This document shows, in pieces, positions 28,814 through 38,021 of a DNA stretch of 64,000 nucleotides. This DNA is from Desulfuromonas sp. KJ2020 (GTDB lineage Bacteria > Desulfobacterota > Desulfuromonadia > Desulfuromonadales > SZUA-540), in assembly GCF_024197615.1 (NCBI RefSeq), contig NZ_JAKUKE010000003.1, forward strand, positions 41,684-105,683, in the 5' to 3' direction. The position numbers and the translations under genes are program-made. The stretch's first letter is position 1; every line of letters begins with the position of its first letter. The notes beneath the pieces were generated by a model, which searched no databases, was not told the DNA's origin, and worked only from the letters and a program-made list of their open reading frames with translations.

Positions 28814-29263
28814 ATGCTGCACGCTAAAGATATCATGACCACAAAAGTTCATACGGTAACACCCGCCACCACGGTGGATGACCTGGCTCGACTCTTTGTC
28901 GAAACGGGAGTCAATGCCATGCCTGTCGTCGATGAGGAGGGTGTCCTGCTCGGTCTGGTGACTCAAACCGACTTGGTGGAACAGGATCGCCCCCTGCACA
29001 TTCCCACCGTCATCTCGATCTTTGACTGGGTGCTTTATCTGGAGAGTGAGAAGGACTTTCGCGAAGAGGTGCAAAAAATCACCGCCCGCACCGTGGGGGA
29101 GATATATACCCCGGATGTTGAGGCCTGTACGCCGGAAACCAGCGTCCCCGAAATTGCCTCCGTCATGACCGAGAAAAAGGTCCACCTCCTCCCGGTGGTC
29201 GATGAGGGAAAGCTCGTTGGTGTTGTGGCCCGTCTCGATGTCATCCGCAGTATGGGACGCTGA
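28814..29263 (+). CDS. two-CBS-domain protein
   Basis: 149 residues made almost entirely of a CBS pair (about 7-60 and 93-145), the adenosyl-ligand sensing module. First repeat: MTTKVHTVTPATTVDD with GLVTQTDLVE; second: TPETSVPEIASVMTEKKVH with VGVVARLDVIRS. No effector domain is attached, so it may act in trans. The ligand (AMP, ATP, SAM or c-di-AMP) is unknown; cdaA lies 5 kb upstream in the same series. Strong AAGGAG site before the ATG. Confidence 0.88.
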   Translation: MLHAKDIMTTKVHTVTPATTVDDLARLFVETGVNAMPVVDEEGVLLGLVTQTDLVEQDRPLHIPTVISIFDWVLYLESEKDFREEVQKITARTVGEIYTPDVEACTPETSVPEIASVMTEKKVHLLPVVDEGKLVGVVARLDVIRSMGR

Positions 29264-29266
29264 AAT

Positions 29267-29755
29267 ATGCCGCGTTGGTCTGTTAGGACCTCTTCTCCTG
29301 CCGAGACCCAGCAACTTGGCGTTCGCCTTGGCCGCTTGCTCGACAGACCGCTGGTCATTCTGCTGTCAGGCGATCTGGGCGCGGGGAAAACCTGCTTCAC
29401 CCAAGGGGTAGCCCGTGGGCTTGGCGTCCCCGAAGGCGAGCCCGTTACCAGTCCGACCTACACTCTCATGAACCGATATGGCGGCCGGCTGCCCCTTTAT
29501 CATTTTGATTTGTATCGTCTGAATCACCAGGACGATCTCGTCGATATCGATTTTGACGATTATCTTCACGGTGACGGCATCGTGGTGGTTGAATGGGCCG
29601 ATCGCTTTCCGGATTTGGACCTCGAAGGGTTGCGTATCCACATCGAATACGAGGAAGACGAGGCCCGCTGTGTCGAATTTTGGAGTGAGACGACCGCCCC
29701 GAGTGAACTGCTCTCCGGGCTGGAAAAATGTTTTGACCGGGATGGAAATTCTTGA
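29267..29755 (+). CDS. tsaE: tRNA threonylcarbamoyladenosine biosynthesis ATPase TsaE
   Basis: ATPase needed for t6A37 modification of ANN-decoding tRNAs with TsaB, TsaC and TsaD. 162 residues. Walker A GDLGAGKT at 35-42, TSPTYTLMN, YHFDLYRL and VVEWADRFPD are the standard segments. ATG 29267 is 3 bases after the CBS gene. The partner genes are not in the window. Last gene of the ftsH series. Confidence 0.94.
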   Translation: MPRWSVRTSSPAETQQLGVRLGRLLDRPLVILLSGDLGAGKTCFTQGVARGLGVPEGEPVTSPTYTLMNRYGGRLPLYHFDLYRLNHQDDLVDIDFDDYLHGDGIVVVEWADRFPDLDLEGLRIHIEYEEDEARCVEFWSETTAPSELLSGLEKCFDRDGNS

Positions 29756-29872
29756 TAAGAAAGTAACTTTGTGGACGTCAGGTGGGGGAGGCAGGCCCTG
29801 AGCGGCCCCCGGCCCTCTGGGCAGATGACGAGTCTGCCAGGAGTTGTAGAACGTCTTTATGTTGGATCGATT

Positions 29873-29905
29873 GGCGACCTGGCCCCTGTAGGGCGCCGGT
29901 TTTTT
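29873..29905 (+). terminator. first terminator-like hairpin in the lysC leader
   Basis: GGC(29873-29875)...GCCC(29882-29885) pairs with GGGC(29891-29894) and GCC(29895-29897) around CTGTA, followed by GG and six T. It would end tsaE-series transcripts or act as an attenuator. Confidence 0.5.
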
Positions 29906-29929
29906 CGGACCGTTGAAGGATAATTTATC

Positions 29930-29954
29930 AGCGACCATTGTGGCCGCTTTTTTT
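29930..29954 (+). terminator. second terminator-like hairpin, adjacent to the lysC ribosome site
   Basis: AGCGACCA (29930-29937) pairs with TGGCCGCT (29941-29948) with one A-C mismatch, ending in seven T (29948-29954). The lysC ribosome site GGAAGGAGG begins at the next base, the geometry expected of an attenuator. Confidence 0.55.
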
Positions 29955-29973
29955 GGAAGGAGGACAGGATCCT

Positions 29974-31206
29974 ATGGCCCTCGTAGTACAGAAGTACGGT
30001 GGGACCTCTGTTGGAACCATCGATAGAATCCGCAATGTGGCGCGCCGCGTGGCCAAGACTTACGATGATGGAAACGATGTCATCGTGGTTGTATCGGCCA
30101 TGGCCGGAGAAACCAACAAGTTGGTCGCCTTGGCCAACGAAATGTGCGAATTTCCCAGCGAGCGCGAGTATGACGTCCTGGTCGCCACCGGGGAGCAGGT
30201 GACCATCGCTCTGTTGTCCATGTGTCTGCAATCCATGGGCTACAAGGCCAAGAGCTATATGGGGCACCAGATCCCTATCATTACCGACAGTGTTTTTTCC
30301 AAGGCGCGCATCGAGAAAATTGACGATAAAAAGATCCGGGAAGATCTCAAGAATGGGTCCATTATCGTAGTTGCCGGTTTCCAGGGTACCGACCGGGAAG
30401 GTAACGTGACCACCCTGGGGCGTGGGGGCTCGGATACTTCCGCCGTTGCGGTGGCTGCCGCACTCAAGGCAGACGTTTGCGAAATCTACACGGATGTGGA
30501 TGGCGTCTACACCACCGATCCGCGGATTGTTCCAAGCGCGTCTAAAATCGAGAAGGTTTCCTATGACGAAATGCTTGAGATGGCCTCCCTCGGCGCCAAG
30601 GTTCTACAGATCCGTTCTGTGGAATTCGCTAAAAAATATGGGGTGATTGTGCATGTTCGTTCCAGTTTCAACGATAATCCAGGCACGCTGGTGATGAAGG
30701 AGGATGCAGATATGGAATCCGTGCTGGTTTCAGGTATTACCTACAACAAGGATGAAGCAAAAATTTCGGTGATGCGCGTACCTGACAAACCGGGTATTGC
30801 CTCACTGCTTTTCTCCCCCTTGAGCCATGCGGGGATTACGGTGGATATGATCATCCAGAACGTCTCCCATGAAGGGTACACGGACATGACCTTTACCGTG
30901 CCCAGGGCGGATTTCAAAAAAGCTCTGAAGATCGTTCAGGAGACTGCCAAGGACATCGGTGCCGGCGGTGTGCTGCAGGACGAAAATATCGCCAAGGTTT
31001 CCATCGTCGGGGTCGGCATGCGGTCCCACTCGGGCGTCGCCAGCAAAATGTTTCAGACTCTCTCCCAGGAGGGCATCAACATCCAGATGATCTCCACCAG
31101 CGAGATCAAGGTTTCCTGTGTCATCGACGAGAAGTATACCGAGCTGGCTGTTCGTGTGCTGCACGAGGCTTTTGACCTGTCCAAAAAGGACGTCAAGGCA
31201 GAATAA
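29974..31206 (+). CDS. lysC: aspartate kinase
   Basis: Phosphorylates aspartate, the first step to lysine, threonine, methionine and diaminopimelate. 410 residues. N-terminal kinase domain with [10 protein letters not shown] (residues 5-14), [11 protein letters not shown] and [12 protein letters not shown]; two C-terminal ACT domains (about 265-400) that in the family bind lysine and/or threonine. ATG 29974 follows GGAAGGAGG. Preceded by a structured leader, which is a natural place for amino-acid control. Confidence 0.96.
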   Translation: MALVVQKYGGTSVGTIDRIRNVARRVAKTYDDGNDVIVVVSAMAGETNKLVALANEMCEFPSEREYDVLVATGEQVTIALLSMCLQSMGYKAKSYMGHQIPIITDSVFSKARIEKIDDKKIREDLKNGSIIVVAGFQGTDREGNVTTLGRGGSDTSAVAVAAALKADVCEIYTDVDGVYTTDPRIVPSASKIEKVSYDEMLEMASLGAKVLQIRSVEFAKKYGVIVHVRSSFNDNPGTLVMKEDADMESVLVSGITYNKDEAKISVMRVPDKPGIASLLFSPLSHAGITVDMIIQNVSHEGYTDMTFTVPRADFKKALKIVQETAKDIGAGGVLQDENIAKVSIVGVGMRSHSGVASKMFQTLSQEGINIQMISTSEIKVSCVIDEKYTELAVRVLHEAFDLSKKDVKAE

Positions 31207-31250
31207 TTACGGCAGCATTTTGCCGCTTAAAAAATAGAGGAAGGTCTTTG

Positions 31251-32816
31251 ATGAGTTTGATTCGACTCTACGACACGACGCTGCGCGATGGCACTCAGGC
31301 TGAAGACGTATCGTTTCTGGTCGCGGACAAAATCCACATCGCCCAAAAGCTGGATGAGTTGGGGATTCACTACATTGAGGGCGGCTGGCCTGGCTCCAAT
31401 CCCAAGGATATCGCCTTTTTCAAGGATGTGAAAAAGGTTCGTCTGCAGCAGGCCAAAATCGCCGCTTTTGGTTCGACCCGTCGTGCCAAGACTACGCCCG
31501 ACAAGGACAACAATATCCGGACCCTGGTTCAGGCCGAGCCGGACGTTGTGACGATTTTCGGCAAGACCTGGGATTTTCATGTGCGGGAAGCGTTGCGGAT
31601 CAGTCTGGAGGAAAATCTCGAACTCATCTTCGACTCGCTGGAATATCTCAAAAAGAATGTCGGTGAAGTTTTTTACGATGCCGAGCACTTTTTCGACGGT
31701 TATCGCGCCAATCCCGAATACGCCCTGAAAACCCTCAAGGCGGCCGAAGAGGCCGGCGTGGATTGCATTATTCTGTGCGATACCAATGGCGGTACTCTCC
31801 CCCATCAACTGCCTGAGATCATTGCGGCGGTGAAAAACACTGTCAAGACGCCCCTGGGTATTCACACCCACAACGACAGCGAATGTGCGGTGGCTAATTC
31901 ACTGGTGGCCGTGGAACATGGCATTATTCATGTGCAGGGGACGATCAACGGTTTCGGCGAGCGGTGCGGCAACGCCAACCTTTGCTCCATCATTCCGGCT
32001 CTGCGCCTGAAAATGGGCAGGGAATGCGTTTCGGATGAACAGTTGAGCCGGTTGCGTCCTCTCTCCCGTTACATTTATGAGCTGGCCAACATGGTGCCCA
32101 ACAAGCACCAGCCCTATGTGGGGAACTCGGCCTTTGCTCACAAGGGAGGTGTACACGTGTCGGCGATTCAGCGCCATCCAGAAACCTATGAACATATCCG
32201 GCCCGAAAAAGTTGGAAATGTCACCCGGGTGCTGGTCTCTGATCTCTCCGGACGCTCCAATATCCTGGCCAAGGCGGAAGAATTCAATATCAACCTGGAC
32301 AGCAAAGATCCGGTTACCCTCGAGATTCTCGAAAACCTGAAGGAAATGGAGAACAAGGGCTACCAGTTCGAGGGCGCCGAAGCTTCTTTTGAACTTCTCA
32401 TGCGCAAAGCCCTGGGAAACCTGCGCCATTATTTCTCTGTTATCGGCTTCCGGGTAATTGATACCAAGCGGCATGAGGATGAAAAACCCCTGTCCGAGGC
32501 GACTGTCCAGGTTAAGGTGGGAGGCAAGATCGAACACACTGCCGCTGAAGGCAATGGCCCCGTGAACGCGCTGGATAATGCGCTGCGCAAGGCCTTGGAA
32601 AACTTTTATCCTCAAATCAAGGAGATGAAACTCCTGGATTACAAGGTGCGAGTGCTGCCGACGGGTAAGGGAACGGCTTCTATCACGCGCGTCTTGATCG
32701 AGTCTGGGGACAAGTTGGGCCGTTGGGGGACCGTCGGCGTCAGTGATAATATTATTGACGCTTCGTATCACGCCCTTATCGACGCCCTGCTCTATAAGCT
32801 GATAAAAGATCAGTAA
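31251..32816 (+). CDS. cimA: (R)-citramalate synthase
   Basis: Condenses pyruvate and acetyl-CoA to citramalate, the threonine-independent route to isoleucine used by Geobacter and relatives. 521 residues. DRE-TIM metallolyase fold: [17 protein letters not shown] (metal and catalytic residues), [23 protein letters not shown] and [15 protein letters not shown]; a LeuA-type allosteric dimer domain fills about residues 390-521. The YIEGGWPG and FGSTRR segments favour CimA over 2-isopropylmalate synthase. ATG 31251 after GAGGAAGG; TTG 31248 is an alternative. 44 bases after lysC. Confidence 0.92.
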   Translation: MSLIRLYDTTLRDGTQAEDVSFLVADKIHIAQKLDELGIHYIEGGWPGSNPKDIAFFKDVKKVRLQQAKIAAFGSTRRAKTTPDKDNNIRTLVQAEPDVVTIFGKTWDFHVREALRISLEENLELIFDSLEYLKKNVGEVFYDAEHFFDGYRANPEYALKTLKAAEEAGVDCIILCDTNGGTLPHQLPEIIAAVKNTVKTPLGIHTHNDSECAVANSLVAVEHGIIHVQGTINGFGERCGNANLCSIIPALRLKMGRECVSDEQLSRLRPLSRYIYELANMVPNKHQPYVGNSAFAHKGGVHVSAIQRHPETYEHIRPEKVGNVTRVLVSDLSGRSNILAKAEEFNINLDSKDPVTLEILENLKEMENKGYQFEGAEASFELLMRKALGNLRHYFSVIGFRVIDTKRHEDEKPLSEATVQVKVGGKIEHTAAEGNGPVNALDNALRKALENFYPQIKEMKLLDYKVRVLPTGKGTASITRVLIESGDKLGRWGTVGVSDNIIDASYHALIDALLYKLIKDQ

Positions 32817-32826
32817 GGTCTTAGGC

Positions 32827-33384
32827 GTGCGGACGTCTCCTCCTGGGTTGACTTTAGGCTGCACGCTGCTTCTGCTGTTTGCTGCTTGTATGCTGAGCCG
32901 GCAGGTTTTCCGTGAGGAAAATCCGCCGGCTTTTTTCGTTTTGCCAGACCGGGGCATTGTGGTCGGATTGGGCGACGGGTTTCCAGAACGAGGAATCCGT
33001 CAAATTAGTGACGATGGCCTTCCTGCAGACGTCATTCCGTTGACGTTCTTGTTGGAAGAGCCTGTAGCCCCTGTCTACCAAGGGAGAGATGGGAGGCTCG
33101 TTAGTGGCGAACTCCTCACAATATCCACTCTCCATGCAGAAAAAGCCACTTTGTCAAGGACCTGGTTACCAGCTTCCCAGCGGATCGCTCTTTCCATTCC
33201 CCTGCACCCTGATCGTATGTCCCTGGCTGATTGGACTGTTCTGCCGGGGGTCGGTCCCAAACTGGCGGAACGAATCGAAAAGGACCGTCAAAAAAATGGC
33301 GATTTTGGGTCCTTGGAAGCATTGCAGAGGGTGAAGGGGATAGGTCCCAAACGTATCAATAGCTGGAAATTTTTTTTCGAGTAA
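32827..33384 (+). CDS. helix-hairpin-helix protein, ComEA-like C-terminus
   Basis: 185 residues, GTG start 10 bases after cimA. An N-terminal hydrophobic segment (about 7-23, LTLGCTLLLLFAACML) could be a signal anchor or a lipoprotein signal with Cys21. The middle is unrecognised. The C-terminal 60 residues form a double helix-hairpin-helix (WTVLPGVGPKLAERI and LQRVKGIGPKRINSW) as in ComEA. Second such protein in the window; function unproven. Confidence 0.8.
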   Translation: MRTSPPGLTLGCTLLLLFAACMLSRQVFREENPPAFFVLPDRGIVVGLGDGFPERGIRQISDDGLPADVIPLTFLLEEPVAPVYQGRDGRLVSGELLTISTLHAEKATLSRTWLPASQRIALSIPLHPDRMSLADWTVLPGVGPKLAERIEKDRQKNGDFGSLEALQRVKGIGPKRINSWKFFFE

Positions 33385-33470
33385 TTTTCTTTCCGCTGTA
33401 ACCCATTATAAAATAGAGTTAAAACTGGTTTTTCCCCATTCTCATCATAGTGCATTTCTGGACCACTTCT

Positions 33471-33509
33471 CCGTATGGCATGGCTTGTGTAATAGGTTTT
33501 GCCATACGG
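33471..33509 (+). repeat. perfect 10-bp inverted repeat upstream of the zinc-ribbon gene
   Basis: CCGTATGGCA (33471-33480) and TGCCATACGG (33500-33509), separated by 19 bases, located 50 bases before the next ATG. No uridine run follows. It could be an operator pair or a 5'-leader stem-loop. Confidence 0.7.
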
Positions 33510-33558
33510 TTTGATAGGTAAGAAAGCATCCTATGGAATTGCAGAAGGGGGAATAATC

Positions 33559-33714
33559 ATGAAATGTCCAAAATGCAAAGGCAGGATGTACGCTGAGAAG
33601 TTTTATGACTTTGTTCGTTCGTTTGATGCCTGGAAGTGTTGTGCCTGTGGTGAGGTAATCGACCCGGCCATATTGGCCAATCGGGCTCGCAACCACAATC
33701 ACTTTATAGGATAG
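33559..33714 (+). CDS. 51-residue zinc-ribbon protein
   Basis: Tiny protein with MKCPKCKGRMYAEKF at the start and WKCCACGEVIDP in the middle: two C-x2-C knuckles about 24 residues apart, a compact zinc ribbon. The tail ILANRARNHNH is polar. ATG 33559 follows AAGGGGGAA; upstream in-frame codons are inside the inverted repeat and unlikely to be translated. Proteins of this form are, as I recall, common and uncharacterised in Desulfuromonadia. Function unknown. Ends in a strong terminator. Confidence 0.8.
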   Translation: MKCPKCKGRMYAEKFYDFVRSFDAWKCCACGEVIDPAILANRARNHNHFIG

Positions 33715-33730
33715 TCCCTAATCCATATCG

Positions 33731-33773
33731 AACAAGAAGGCCGGAGAATCTCTCTCCGGCCTTCTTGTTTTTT
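33731..33773 (+). terminator. strong intrinsic terminator after the zinc-ribbon gene
   Basis: A perfect 17-bp stem (33731-33747 with 33753-33769), loop ATCTC, followed by T through 33773. Core sequence GAAGGCCGGAGA/TCTCCGGCCTTC. Confidence 0.93.
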
Positions 33774-33822
33774 GCGGCTGATTTTTCATCCTTTTGTGGC
33801 TGTAAAAGAAAGAAGGTGGTCG

Positions 33823-33851
33823 TTGACCGCCTTTTGCCATTGCGGTATGAT
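33823..33851 (+). promoter_or_regulatory. sigma70 promoter of prfC
   Basis: TTGACC (33823-33828), 17-base spacer, TATGAT (33846-33851): a strong match. Predicted start near 33858, giving a leader of about 67 bases before the GTG of prfC. Confidence 0.75.
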
Positions 33852-33863
33852 GCCAATTGTACG

Positions 33864-33887
33864 CGGGCCTGCAGGCCCGATTTTTTT
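33864..33887 (+). terminator. promoter-proximal terminator-like hairpin before prfC
   Basis: Perfect CGGGCC-TGCA-GGCCCG hairpin (33864-33879) followed by A and seven T (33881-33887), beginning only about 6 bases after the predicted transcription start. Suggests attenuation, or a short abortive RNA. Confidence 0.65.
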
Positions 33888-33924
33888 GTCTATAGGAACA
33901 TATGAAAAGAGGTTTAAAGGTATT

Positions 33925-35511
33925 GTGAAAAAGTTCAATCAGAAAGAGGTCGACAGACGCCGCACCTTCGGAATCATCAGCCACCCGGACGCCGGCAAAA
34001 CCACTCTGACCGAAAAGCTCCTCCTTTTCGGCGGCGCCATTCAGATGGCAGGGGCTGTCAAGGCGCGCAAGGCTGCTCGCCATGCTACCAGTGACTGGAT
34101 GGCCATGGAACAGGAGCGCGGCATCTCTGTTACTTCCTCGGTGATGAAGTTCAATTACCGCGATTATGAAGTCAATCTGCTTGATACGCCCGGTCACCAG
34201 GATTTCTCCGAAGATACCTACCGCGTGCTGACGGCTGTCGACAGTGCTCTTATGGTCATTGACAGCGCCAAGGGGGTTGAGACCCAGACCAAGAAGCTGA
34301 TGGAAGTCTGTCGCATGCGCAATACTCCCATTATGACCTTCATTAATAAGCTGGACCGGGAGGGGAGGGAGCCCCTGGAGCTTCTCTCCGATATTGAAGA
34401 GACCTTGCAGATCGAATGCGCTCCCATGAGCTGGCCCATCGGTATGGGCAAAAGGTTTCGGGGTACCTACAACCTGTATCGCAAGCAACTCCTCCTTTTC
34501 AGCCCCGGCAAGGAGACGAAACAGCAGGATGGAGTTCTGTTTGAAGATCTTTCGGATCCCCGTCTTGACGAACTGCTGGGAAGCCAGGCGGATGAACTGC
34601 GCATGGATATCGAATTGCTGGAAGGTGCCGCCAATCCCTTCGAGCTTGATGAATATCTGAAGGGCAATCAGACGCCCGTCTTTTTCGGCAGCGCCATCAA
34701 CAACTTCGGCGTTCAGGAGATGCTCGATACGTTCGTGGAACTGGCGCCGGCTCCCCGACCCCGACCGACCCTGACACGGGAGGTCTCTCCCTACGAGGAA
34801 GAATTTTCCGGTTTCGTCTTTAAAATCCAGGCCAATATGGATCCGGCCCACCGCGACCGCATCGCTTTCTTCCGGATCTGTTCGGGTAAATTCACCCGAG
34901 GCATGAAGGTCAGGCACCACCGCATCGGCAAGGATGTTCCTATCGCCAATGCCACCATCTTCATGGCCCAGGACCGTACTCATGTCGAAGAGGCCTTTCC
35001 CGGCGATATCATCGGCATTCATAACCATGGGACGATCAAGATTGGCGATACCTTCACGACCAAGGAACCCCTTAAATTTACCGGGATTCCCAGCTTTGCT
35101 CCCGAGCATTTTCGCCGCGTCCGCTTGAAAAATCCTCTGAAAACCAAACAGCTGGAAAAGGGGCTTGTCCAGTTGGCCGAAGAGGGGGCCGTGCAGCTTT
35201 TTCGGCCTCTCATCAACAGCGATTACATTCTGGGTGCGGTAGGGGTGCTGCAGTTTGACGTCATCATGTCCCGCCTCAAGGCCGAATACAGCGTGGATGC
35301 CCTCTACGAAGGCATTGACTATGCTACGGCCCGGTGGATAGGCTGCGATGATCGCAAAATGCTGGCTGATTTTGAGAAGAAGAACCAGGCCAGCCTGGCC
35401 CTGGACGCTGAAGGCAACCTGACCTTTCTGGCTTCCAGCGAATGGCGCCTGGGGCATACCATTGAGCAGTGGCCCGGCGTGAATTTCTACAAAACCCGCG
35501 AGCACAATTGA
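33925..35511 (+). CDS. prfC: peptide chain release factor 3
   Basis: GTPase recycling RF1/RF2 from the ribosome after termination. 528 residues from GTG 33925, the same size as E. coli RF3. G1 HPDAGKTT (20-27), RGISVTSSV switch I, DTPGHQDF (G3), NKLDR (G4), then EF-Tu-like domains II and III. The frame is open for 51 codons upstream but those codons cross the promoter and hairpin. AAAGG lies 4 bases before the GTG. Monocistronic by its surrounding signals. Confidence 0.95.
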   Translation: MKKFNQKEVDRRRTFGIISHPDAGKTTLTEKLLLFGGAIQMAGAVKARKAARHATSDWMAMEQERGISVTSSVMKFNYRDYEVNLLDTPGHQDFSEDTYRVLTAVDSALMVIDSAKGVETQTKKLMEVCRMRNTPIMTFINKLDREGREPLELLSDIEETLQIECAPMSWPIGMGKRFRGTYNLYRKQLLLFSPGKETKQQDGVLFEDLSDPRLDELLGSQADELRMDIELLEGAANPFELDEYLKGNQTPVFFGSAINNFGVQEMLDTFVELAPAPRPRPTLTREVSPYEEEFSGFVFKIQANMDPAHRDRIAFFRICSGKFTRGMKVRHHRIGKDVPIANATIFMAQDRTHVEEAFPGDIIGIHNHGTIKIGDTFTTKEPLKFTGIPSFAPEHFRRVRLKNPLKTKQLEKGLVQLAEEGAVQLFRPLINSDYILGAVGVLQFDVIMSRLKAEYSVDALYEGIDYATARWIGCDDRKMLADFEKKNQASLALDAEGNLTFLASSEWRLGHTIEQWPGVNFYKTREHN

Positions 35512-35578
35512 TACGCAGGAGCGCTGTATAACCACAGAACCTTGGCCACCCCTTTTGGGTTAAAAAGAGGTGTTTCTT

Positions 35579-36433
35579 ATGGCTGATCCACATATCACCG
35601 TACTTATCGATAATCACAGTTGCCGGGAGGATCTCCTCTGCCAGTACGGCCTCAGTCTCTGGCTGGAAGCCGGCGGGAAGAAGATTCTTGTCGATACGGG
35701 CAACAATGGGGATTTTCTTCTGAACGGAGACCGGTTGGGGATCAGCCCCCAAGACGCCGATTGGCTGGCAGTTACCCATGGCCATTGGGATCACGCTGGA
35801 GGCGTTCCCTCGCTTCTGGCCAAAGGCGGGCGTCCCCGAATCCTGATGCATCCTGACGCCTGGAAGCCGCGTCGTGCCGTTCAGGCCGATGGCTCCCATC
35901 GCGACATCGGCGTTCCCTGGCCGGAAACCGCGCTGGAGGAGGCCGACATCTTTCGTGTTCCTACCTTGAAACCCCAGCAATTGGCTCTTGGTATCTGGAG
36001 CACGGGACCAATCCCTGATTGGACAGGCCGGGAGGATCAATCTGTACTGCAAGTGAAGCAGGGTGACTCCTGGTCGAATGATTCCTTTGCCGATGAACAC
36101 GCCCTGGTCCTCGAGACCGTTGAAGGGCTGGTGGTTATCAGCGGATGCAGTCATCGCGGTGTCCTCAATATTCTGCGCGCCGCCCAGCTGATGACTGGCG
36201 AGGGCCAGATCCACACCGTGATCGGGGGCCTTCACCTCAAGGATGCGACGGCTGGGGAGTGTGAGGAACTGGCCGAGCGGCTGACTGCTTTTAACCTTTC
36301 CAACCTGTGGGTGAACCATTGCACAGGGGAGCTGGCTTTCGATATTCTCAAAGCCCGACTCGGATCGATGGTGGCCTGGGCCGGTTCCGGTTTCACCGGC
36401 AAGCTGCCGGCACTCAAATCGAGCCCGATATAG
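35579..36433 (+). CDS. metallo-beta-lactamase-fold hydrolase (MJ0301/RFAP-synthase-like group)
   Basis: 284 residues. Metal motif HGHWDHAGG (residues 67-75), preceded by ILVDTGNNGDF; later ligands in GCSHRG, GGLHL and VNHCTGE. This arrangement matches the group annotated as ribofuranosylaminobenzene-phosphate-synthase-like or dihydropteroate-synthase-related MBL proteins. The true substrate is unknown. ATG 35579 follows AAAGAGG by 8 bases; GTG 35570 is possible. Stands alone between prfC and asnS. Confidence 0.85.
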   Translation: MADPHITVLIDNHSCREDLLCQYGLSLWLEAGGKKILVDTGNNGDFLLNGDRLGISPQDADWLAVTHGHWDHAGGVPSLLAKGGRPRILMHPDAWKPRRAVQADGSHRDIGVPWPETALEEADIFRVPTLKPQQLALGIWSTGPIPDWTGREDQSVLQVKQGDSWSNDSFADEHALVLETVEGLVVISGCSHRGVLNILRAAQLMTGEGQIHTVIGGLHLKDATAGECEELAERLTAFNLSNLWVNHCTGELAFDILKARLGSMVAWAGSGFTGKLPALKSSPI

Positions 36434-36499
36434 GCGTGTCCTGGGTCCTTGCTTCCGAAATTAGCGCAAAAGGGCCAAACTTCCACGCAGCTTAAGACC

Positions 36500-36526
36500 A
36501 AAAGGCTCTCGGACAGGGGGCCTTTT
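36500..36526 (+). terminator. possible terminator after the MBL-fold gene
   Basis: AAAAGGC (36500-36506) pairs with GCCTTTT (36520-36526) across a 13-base loop. The T run is only four long, so it is weak. The remainder of the 179-base gap to asnS shows no clear promoter. Confidence 0.35.
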
Positions 36527-36612
36527 ATGTTTTACGTAGTGATCAAAATTTGGAAATATTGGCAGACAATCAGCTTGAAGGCCTAAGGAAAAGAGGGAGA
36601 GAGGAGCGGGAT

Positions 36613-37995
36613 ATGGAAAGAATGGCGATTCACAAAGCTCTTGGGGGGACTTCCGCCGGCGAACTCATTTGCCTTAAAGGCTGGGTACGTACCCTGCGCA
36701 CCGGCAAGGATGTCGCGTTCTTCGCCCTTAATGACGGCTCCTGCTTCGCTTCCTTGCAGGTGGTGGTGACCCCGCAACTGCCCAACTATGAAGAATTGGT
36801 TAAAATCGGCACCGGCGCCTGTCTTTCCGTCCAAGGCGTCTTGGTCGAGTCGCCTGCCGCCGGGCAGCGATGGGAAGTCCAGGCCCAAAAAGTGGAAGTC
36901 CTCGGCGATGCGGATAGCGACTATCCCCTGCAGAAAAAAAGGCACTCGCTTGAGTTTCTGCGCTCTATTGCCCATCTTCGTCCCCGCTCCAACACGTTTG
37001 GCGCAGTTTTTCGACTGCGCAGTGCCCTGTCCTTTGCCATTCACCGATTTTTCCACGAGCGGGGTTTTCTCTACGTACATACCCCTATTATTACGGCCAA
37101 CGACTGCGAAGGGGCCGGGGAAATGTTCCGGGTGACGACCCTGGACAGTGAAAACCCGCCCCGAAATAGTGGAAACATCGACTGGAGCCAGGACTTTTTT
37201 GGCGAGAGGACCGGCCTGACCGTCAGCGGTCAGCTGCAGGGTGAACTTTTCGCCACGGCGTTCAGCGATATTTATACCTTTGGCCCCACGTTCCGGGCGG
37301 AAAACTCCAATACCAGCCGCCACGCTGCCGAGTTTTGGATGATCGAGCCCGAAATGGCCTTTGCTGACCTGGAGGATGACTGCCGTCTGGCGGAAGATTT
37401 TCTCCGCTACCTCGTCACTTACACCCTGCAGCACTGCGGTGAGGATCTCGCCTTTTTCAACGAACGTGTGGAAAAAGGACTCCTCGATAAACTGCAGGCG
37501 CTGGCCAAGGCCCGTTTTGAGACCATGACCTACAGCGAAGCGGTCAGCCGTCTGCAGGCCTCCGGTGAAAGCTTTCAATTTCCCGTGGCCTGGGGGCGTG
37601 ACCTGCAGTCAGAGCATGAGCGATACCTGACGGAAAAGGTTGTCGGTGGTCCTGTCTTCGTGACCGACTACCCGGTGGGCATCAAGGCCTTTTACATGCG
37701 CCTCAATAATGACGAACGAACGGTCGCGGCCATGGACCTGTTGGTGCCGCGCGTAGGGGAAATTATCGGTGGCAGTCAGCGGGAGGAGCGCCTGCCGGTG
37801 CTGCAGCGCCGGATGGAAGAATCCGGAATCGCTCCGGAAAGTCTCTGGTGGTATCTGGATACCCGGCGCTGGGGAAGTTGTCCTCATGCCGGCTTTGGTC
37901 TTGGTTTTGAGCGCCTGCTCATGTACCTGACGGGCATGGAAAATATCCGCGATGTCATCCCTTTTCCACGGACTCCGGGCAATGCCCGTTTTTGA
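36613..37995 (+). CDS. asnS: asparaginyl-tRNA synthetase
   Basis: Class IIb synthetase charging tRNA-Asn directly. 460 residues from ATG 36613 (GAGGAG 7 bases upstream); the frame also opens from TTG 36550 but family length favours the ATG. OB-fold anticodon domain (about 15-110, GWVRTLRTGKDVAFF) then catalytic domain with motif 2 FRAENSNTSRHAAEFWMIE and motif 3 GFGLGFERLLMYLTG. The AENSNTSRH stretch marks AsnS rather than AspS. Confidence 0.96.
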   Translation: MERMAIHKALGGTSAGELICLKGWVRTLRTGKDVAFFALNDGSCFASLQVVVTPQLPNYEELVKIGTGACLSVQGVLVESPAAGQRWEVQAQKVEVLGDADSDYPLQKKRHSLEFLRSIAHLRPRSNTFGAVFRLRSALSFAIHRFFHERGFLYVHTPIITANDCEGAGEMFRVTTLDSENPPRNSGNIDWSQDFFGERTGLTVSGQLQGELFATAFSDIYTFGPTFRAENSNTSRHAAEFWMIEPEMAFADLEDDCRLAEDFLRYLVTYTLQHCGEDLAFFNERVEKGLLDKLQALAKARFETMTYSEAVSRLQASGESFQFPVAWGRDLQSEHERYLTEKVVGGPVFVTDYPVGIKAFYMRLNNDERTVAAMDLLVPRVGEIIGGSQREERLPVLQRRMEESGIAPESLWWYLDTRRWGSCPHAGFGLGFERLLMYLTGMENIRDVIPFPRTPGNARF

Positions 37996-38021
37996 TCCTT
38001 TTTGTCCGCTGGGCCGATTTC

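Larger units (their letters stand above)
29756..29973 (+). promoter_or_regulatory. structured leader upstream of lysC
   Basis: 218 bases without a convincing gene. GACGT (29774-29778) and ACGTC (29851-29855) can close a junction containing a GGGGG/CCCCC arm and a CTC...GGCAGA/TCTGCC...GAG arm (hairpin core 29820-29838). Two terminator-like hairpins follow. It does not match the lysine, TPP, cobalamin or c-di-GMP-I riboswitch consensus as I remember them. A 32-codon ATG frame (29825-29923) without Lys or Thr runs lies inside it and is probably fortuitous. Confidence 0.45.

Noticed and set aside
29825-29923. 32-codon ATG frame inside the lysC leader as a leader peptide
   Set aside because: No ribosome site and no run of Lys, Thr, Met or Ile codons. 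It overlaps the hairpins; most likely chance.
29756-29973. Lysine riboswitch (L-box) in front of lysC
   Set aside because: I cannot find the conserved L-box core blocks as I know them, so the leader is reported as unclassified.
31210-31225. CGGCA/TGCCG hairpin between lysC and cimA as terminator
   Set aside because: Five base pairs and no T run. cimA follows closely and looks co-transcribed.
33718-35535. 605-codon minus-strand frame opposite prfC
   Set aside because: Longer than prfC itself, but prfC has all GTPase motifs in the other strand. The frame reads through the terminator and promoter.
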